Source: an uncultured Collinsella sp. (GTDB lineage Bacteria > Actinomycetota > Coriobacteriia > Coriobacteriales > Coriobacteriaceae). Taken from it: 7,980 nt of DNA. The stretch lies in NCBI GenBank assembly GCA_900554595.1, contig USHZ01000091.1, positions 1 through 7,980 on the forward strand, given 5' to 3'. The notes beneath the pieces were generated by a model, which was given only the letters and a program-made list of their open reading frames with translations, was not told where the DNA came from and did no database searches. Positions 6,201-7,980 of this stretch are shown piece by piece. Numbering within the stretch: the stretch's first letter is position 1; each line of letters begins with the position of its first letter. The position numbers and the translations under genes were made by a program.

Positions 6201-6833
6201 GGTGGTGAGACCCTGCACGGCCTCCAGGAACATGCCGCCCAGGTCGACGTAGCTGCCCCAGTACTCGGAACCAATCTTTTTGGCGTTGCGCATGACCATC
6301 ATAATGGAGACGGGGATGACCGGAACGCAGGCGAGCAGTAGCGCGGCGGGAAGACCCGCCTGGCCCACGAGCAGTACAAACAGCGTGATGGGTGCCAAGC
6401 CGGCAAAGAAGAGCTGCGGCAGGTAACCGCCAAAGTACACCTGGAGTTGCGTGGCGCCCTCGACGCTGGTCTGGACGGCCTCGGCGGTGGGGACGGTCTC
6501 GGTGTAGGAGGGGCCGAGTTCGGTGAGCTTGTCGTAGACGAGCGAGCGCACGCGGCGGACGGCTTCGAACGCGGCCTTGTCGCCGGCGCGTTGGGCCAGG
6601 TAGATGGAGGCGGCGCGCGCGATGATGGCGGCGGCGAGCGGCAAGGCCGCCTGTGCGAGGGCATCGACGGCGAGCGCGGCGGAAAGGCCGTCCGTGACGA
6701 TGCCGCCCAAGATGCGCGCAAGCATCCACATCACCGTGATGTTTGCCATGAGCGCGATCCACTTAAACAGGACGCTTGCCATAATGTAGGGCGTTGCCTG
6801 CGGAACCAGGGAGAAGAGCCGCTTCTCGAACAT
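3267..6833 (-). CDS. Fused two-half ABC exporter, CydD-CydC-like (1188 residues)
   Basis: This is one polypeptide with two full membrane-plus-ATPase halves. First half: about six membrane segments in residues 15-320, Walker A GESGGGKST (367-375), signature LSGGQ (470-474), Walker B IYVFDE (490-495), switch His526. A polar Ala/Asp/Ser linker spans about 566-620. Second half: membrane segments about 625-900, Walker A GRSGSGKST (1007-1015), signature LSGGE (1111-1115), Walker B FILLDE (1131-1136), switch His1168. Both catalytic glutamates are present, so both ATP sites look competent. The phrases YFGGYLPQLFFAGLAPI and EFFLPMRRLGSLFH in half one, and RGPLHYGEQLCNHYIAFRLLAHIRD in half two, resemble CydD and CydC, the cysteine/glutathione exporter needed for cytochrome bd assembly. 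No cydAB is nearby, so the substrate is open. AGGAGG stands four bases before the ATG. It heads a probable two- or three-gene - strand unit. Confidence 0.92.
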   Translation of the reverse strand: MFEKRLFSLVPQATPYIMASVLFKWIALMANITVMWMLARILGGIVTDGLSAALAVDALAQAALPLAAAIIARAASIYLAQRAGDKAAFEAVRRVRSLVYDKLTELGPSYTETVPTAEAVQTSVEGATQLQVYFGGYLPQLFFAGLAPITLFVLLVGQAGLPAALLLACVPVIPVSIMMVMRNAKKIGSEYWGSYVDLGGMFLEAVQGLTTLKVYQADRSWHERINAESERFRTATMRLLVMQLRSICVMDLVVYMGAALGIIVAALQLATGKIGFEAAFLIVFLSQEFFLPMRRLGSLFHTAMNGMAASRRMFGILDTPEPERGDVELDGRGDIELAGVSYAYGDRTVLDSANATIAHGSLVALVGESGGGKSTLAGIIAGRKGAYRGSVRIGGVELRDATADSLMRAVTLVPTNGYLFAGTLRDNLLLAQPNATDTELLRALDRTRVAAFVQANGGLDMVINEGGTNLSGGQRQRVCMARALLHDSPIYVFDEATSNVDAASETAIGEVIASLAGGHTVIVVAHRLSTIVDADQILVLERGRIAEHGTHGELLATAGAYARMWNSQEQLSAYAYAEGDAEDAGAVEAVDGSAACTDDLNGAGSSSAAVTPDSGRARRSAPSIMWRMMGLVRPLAGWLVLAVALGSIGMLTAAFVPAFGALGLMAALGRNALGLGLIAACAACAACGIARGPLHYGEQLCNHYIAFRLLAHIRDLVFGALRQLAPAKLEGRGKGELVSLVTSDIELLEVFYAHTISPIAIALVCTVVFEGFLLAVSPELAGIALVAYAVLGVLLPLISAKACGTTGRQSREGAGKLGAFVLDSLRGASETIQFAGGADRSRALGKLTEQVGAVDARLKRRQAASEAVADALILAANLVMLGRALQLVAAGTIDFAAAFVAVFTFVSSFGSIMAVSRLGASLQETLASGARVLDLLDEQPQCAEIADGQDVEFAGAAAEHVSFSYVGGVDAGGAGATEQVANDTAASLILDDVTCTFAPGTMTCIMGRSGSGKSTLLKLLMRFWDPAAGTITVSGVDARHINTASLRSHEAYMTQDTHLFCGTVRENLLVARSDASDAELLDACRSASLTALIDRLPQGLDTPVAELGDSLSGGERQRIGLARIFLNDAPFILLDEPTSALDALNEAAVMQAVDELKRRGKTIVLVSHRASTCAFADFSLSVEHGRLS

Positions 6834-7009
6834 GAAACCTCCTATGCCGTAACGGTGCCAGGCGGGGTCCTCGGCAGCCGCTTAGTTAGCCAAATGCAAC
6901 TAGAGTAACATCGTGCAGCAGGTAAGTATGCCGAGGGTAATTTTTGGCCGATGAACTGCGTAGAAAGTTCAAAATTGTTGAGTGCAGCGAACTTTATGGT
7001 GGACGGAGT

Positions 7010-7040
7010 GCGGGCGCGATTCTGATCGCGTGCGGCCCGC
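7010..7040. repeat. GC-rich hairpin beside the four-box repeat
   Basis: CGCGAT (7015-7020) pairs with ATCGCG (7025-7030) around a TCTG loop, and GCGGG (7010-7014) pairs with CCCGC (7036-7040) with a five-base bulge on one side. No T-run follows on either strand. It directly abuts the left arm of the four-box repeat, so the two may act as one structure. Confidence 0.5.
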
Positions 7041-7112
7041 TCCAAAACGTGTACGTCAGCCTCCAAAACCGACAAAAAATGACATGTTTGGAGGCTGATG
7101 TACATGTTTGGA
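7041..7112. repeat. Four-box inverted repeat (TCCAAAAC boxes, two per arm)
   Basis: The left arm (7041-7069) has TCCAAAAC at 7041 and again at 7062, joined by GTGTACGTCAGCC. The right arm (7086-7112) is the near reverse complement: GTTTGGA at 7086 and 7106, joined by GGCTGATGTACAT. The arms differ at a few bases and by two small length changes, and enclose a 16-base A-rich centre (7070-7085). The two boxes within an arm are 20-21 bases apart, about two helical turns, which would place bound protein dimers on one face. It could be an operator for the divergent genes, an RNA hairpin, or a dispersed palindromic repeat. Which one cannot be told from a single copy. Confidence 0.75.
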
Positions 7113-7215
7113 TAGGGGCGAGGGCGGCGACGGACGAAAGTCACGCCTGTGCCACGTCCGATGTGCTAGCGTTTGGGTGAATAAAACGAGCCCGCGCGGA
7201 AAGGATCCGGACCGT

Positions 7216-7701
7216 ATGCAACGTGGAAGTACATCTCCGCTGTCCCGCGAGACCGATGCGCCCGAAACCATCGTCAAGCTGGAATGCGACATCGACGATG
7301 CGTCGCCCGAGGTACTCGCCTATGCCGCCGGCCGCCTGCGCGAGGCCGGCGCCCGCGAGGTGCACTGGCTGCCCCTTTACTGCAAGAAGGGCCGCCCCGG
7401 CTGGCAGCTGCAGGTGATCTGCTCGCACGAGGATATCGAGCGCCTACAGACGATTATCTTTTTGGAGACCACGACCAACGCCGTTCGTCGCCAGGTGATG
7501 GAACGCGTTTGCCTGCCGCGTCGTTTTGAGCAGGTCGCGACGCCTTGGGGCGAAGTGGTCGTCAAGGTGGCCACCCTGCCCGACGGCAGTGAGCGTGCGG
7601 CGCCCGAGTACGAGGACTGCGCCCGTCTTGCCCGCGAGCATAACGTGCCGCTCCAGCGCGTGATGCAGGCGGCACAAGCCTCGGCACTGCGATTTGAATA
7701 G
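7216..7701 (+). CDS. Stand-alone LarC C-terminal (nickel insertion) domain protein
   Basis: The 161-residue product matches the C-terminal half of LarC, the CTP-dependent enzyme that inserts nickel into the pincer cofactor of lactate racemase and related enzymes. Diagnostic stretches are LECDIDDASPE (22-32), YCKKGRPGWQLQVIC (55-69), FLETTTNAVRR (82-92), VATPWGEVVVKVA (107-119) and AAPEYEDCARLA (128-139). The LarC N-terminal half, in the same frame or frame-shifted as in Lactiplantibacillus larC1/larC2, is not found upstream. The start at 7216 has AAAGGA at 7199-7204, a rather long 11-base spacing; the frame is open back to a TTG at 7108, but that start lies inside the four-box repeat. It is followed after 56 bases by a metallophosphodiesterase gene in the same direction. 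The family match is firm. Whether it works alone in nickel insertion, or has another nucleotide or metal role, is open. Confidence 0.87.
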   Translation: MQRGSTSPLSRETDAPETIVKLECDIDDASPEVLAYAAGRLREAGAREVHWLPLYCKKGRPGWQLQVICSHEDIERLQTIIFLETTTNAVRRQVMERVCLPRRFEQVATPWGEVVVKVATLPDGSERAAPEYEDCARLAREHNVPLQRVMQAAQASALRFE

Positions 7702-7704
7702 CGC

Positions 7705-7729
7705 GGCCGGCGACATCTCGCGCCCGGCC
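7705..7729 (+). repeat. Small GC hairpin between the LarC-domain and phosphodiesterase genes
   Basis: GGCCGG (7705-7710) can pair with CCGGCC (7724-7729) across a 13-base loop, just after the LarC-domain stop. There is no T-run after it, so read-through into the next gene is likely. Confidence 0.4.
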
Positions 7730-7757
7730 ACATCAGCCCCCACCCGAAAGGACCACC

Positions 7758-7980
7758 ATGAAATACCTCATCGCTTCCGACATTCACGGCTCGGCATACT
7801 GGACCGAGCGCCTGGTCGCCGCCATCGAATCCGAGCAGCCCGACCGCATCGTGCTGCTGGGCGACCTGCTCTACCACGGCCCGCGCAACGACCTGCCGCG
7901 CGACTACGCCCCCAAGCGCGTGATTCCGCTGCTCAACGCCCTGGCCGACCGCATCATCGCGGTGCGCGGCAACTGCGACG
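7758..7980 (+). CDS. yfcE: YfcE-type metallophosphodiesterase (5' part, 74 residues)
   Basis: The gene runs off the right edge. The visible part begins MKYLIASDIHGSAYWTERL and carries the first metal motif SDIHG (Asp8, His10), the second LLGDLLYHGPRND (Asp36), the YfcE-like RDYAPKRVIPLLNALADRI, and GNCD (Asn72, Asp74). This order and wording match Escherichia coli YfcE, a manganese-dependent phosphodiesterase active on artificial substrates and of unknown physiological role; the full protein is about 180 residues, so roughly 40 per cent is present. An AAAGGA ribosome site at 7747-7752 supports the ATG at 7758. It follows the LarC-domain gene by 56 bases in the same direction and may share its transcript. 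The C-terminal metal histidines lie outside the window. Assignment to the YfcE subgroup, not the broader calcineurin-like class, rests on HGPRN and the spacing. Confidence 0.93.
   Translation, partial: MKYLIASDIHGSAYWTERLVAAIESEQPDRIVLLGDLLYHGPRNDLPRDYAPKRVIPLLNALADRIIAVRGNCD

Larger units (their letters stand above)
6834..7215. promoter_or_regulatory. Divergent intergenic region between exporter and LarC-domain gene
   Basis: These 382 bases separate two divergent genes and must hold promoters for both. It carries the exporter ribosome site (AGGAGG on the - strand, 6838-6843), an AT-rich patch at about 6930-7000, a GC hairpin (7010-7040), the four-box inverted repeat (7041-7112) and a small stem at 7131-7160 (CGGACG with CGTCCG, 18-base loop). 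I find no -35/-10 pair good enough to place a promoter on either strand. Short ORFs here (such as - strand 6842-7144) run through the repeats and have no protein-like character. No N-terminal LarC sequence is present. Confidence 0.6.

Noticed and set aside
6447..6908. 153-codon + strand open frame opposite the exporter N-terminus
   Set aside because: It is a shadow of a GC-rich gene, with no ribosome site or motif.
7041..7112. CRISPR array
   Set aside because: Only two direct boxes per arm, arms inverted, spacing about 20 bases with a conserved spacer, and no cas genes.
7108..7215. Upstream TTG start for the LarC-domain gene
   Set aside because: It starts inside the four-box repeat and adds 36 residues with no similarity to LarC; the ATG at 7216 has a ribosome site.
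7113..7215. Metal-responsive riboswitch (for example NiCo type) ahead of the nickel-insertion domain gene
   Set aside because: Only one short stem (7131-7160) is visible and I could not match the conserved multi-helix junction of any riboswitch class.

Overview
The window reads as chromosomal DNA of a high-GC Gram-positive anaerobe of the Coriobacteriia, most likely Collinsella or a close relative. This is inferred from codon use, from the split hisF / hisI / small ORF / hisE order, and from the overall look of the proteins. No 16S or other marker gene is present, so the genus is an inference.

Layout. (1) Bases 1-1480, + strand: the tail of a histidine operon. It holds the 3' end of hisF, a 153-base spacer with a long imperfect hairpin, hisI, a 75-residue ORF that overlaps hisI by 4 bases, and hisE. 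(2) Bases 1478-1812: a low-GC block bounded by 30-base inverted repeats (29 of 30 identical). It fills the whole gap between hisE and the convergent next gene and looks like a small non-autonomous mobile or REP-type element. (3) Bases 1816-6833, - strand: transcribed right to left, a 1188-residue fused two-half ABC exporter of the CydD-CydC type, then a cysteine-rich 'nitrous oxide-stimulated promoter' family protein whose start overlaps the exporter stop, then after 120 bases a PHP-family histidinol-phosphatase. (4) Bases 6834-7215: a divergent intergenic region carrying a striking four-box inverted repeat. (5) Bases 7216-7980, + strand: a stand-alone LarC C-terminal (nickel insertion) domain protein, then the first 74 codons of a YfcE-type metallophosphodiesterase.

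Function. HisF, HisI and HisE act early to middle in histidine synthesis (HisE then HisI open the phosphoribosyl-ATP ring pathway; HisF is the cyclase of imidazole glycerol phosphate synthase). The PHP phosphatase would supply histidinol from histidinol phosphate, so two converging transcription units here appear to serve one pathway. The exporter and its cysteine-rich neighbour form a probable translationally coupled pair with no established joint role.

The protein genes are mostly recognisable. The less explained material is in the spacers: three separate inverted-repeat structures (450-543, 1478-1812, 7041-7112), the small conserved-looking ORF inside the his operon, the LarC domain with no LarC N-terminal half beside it, and a Cys-x2-Cys-x2-Cys run in a membrane segment of the exporter. 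I see no defence system, CRISPR array, tRNA or rRNA, and nothing that clearly amounts to a new multi-gene system.
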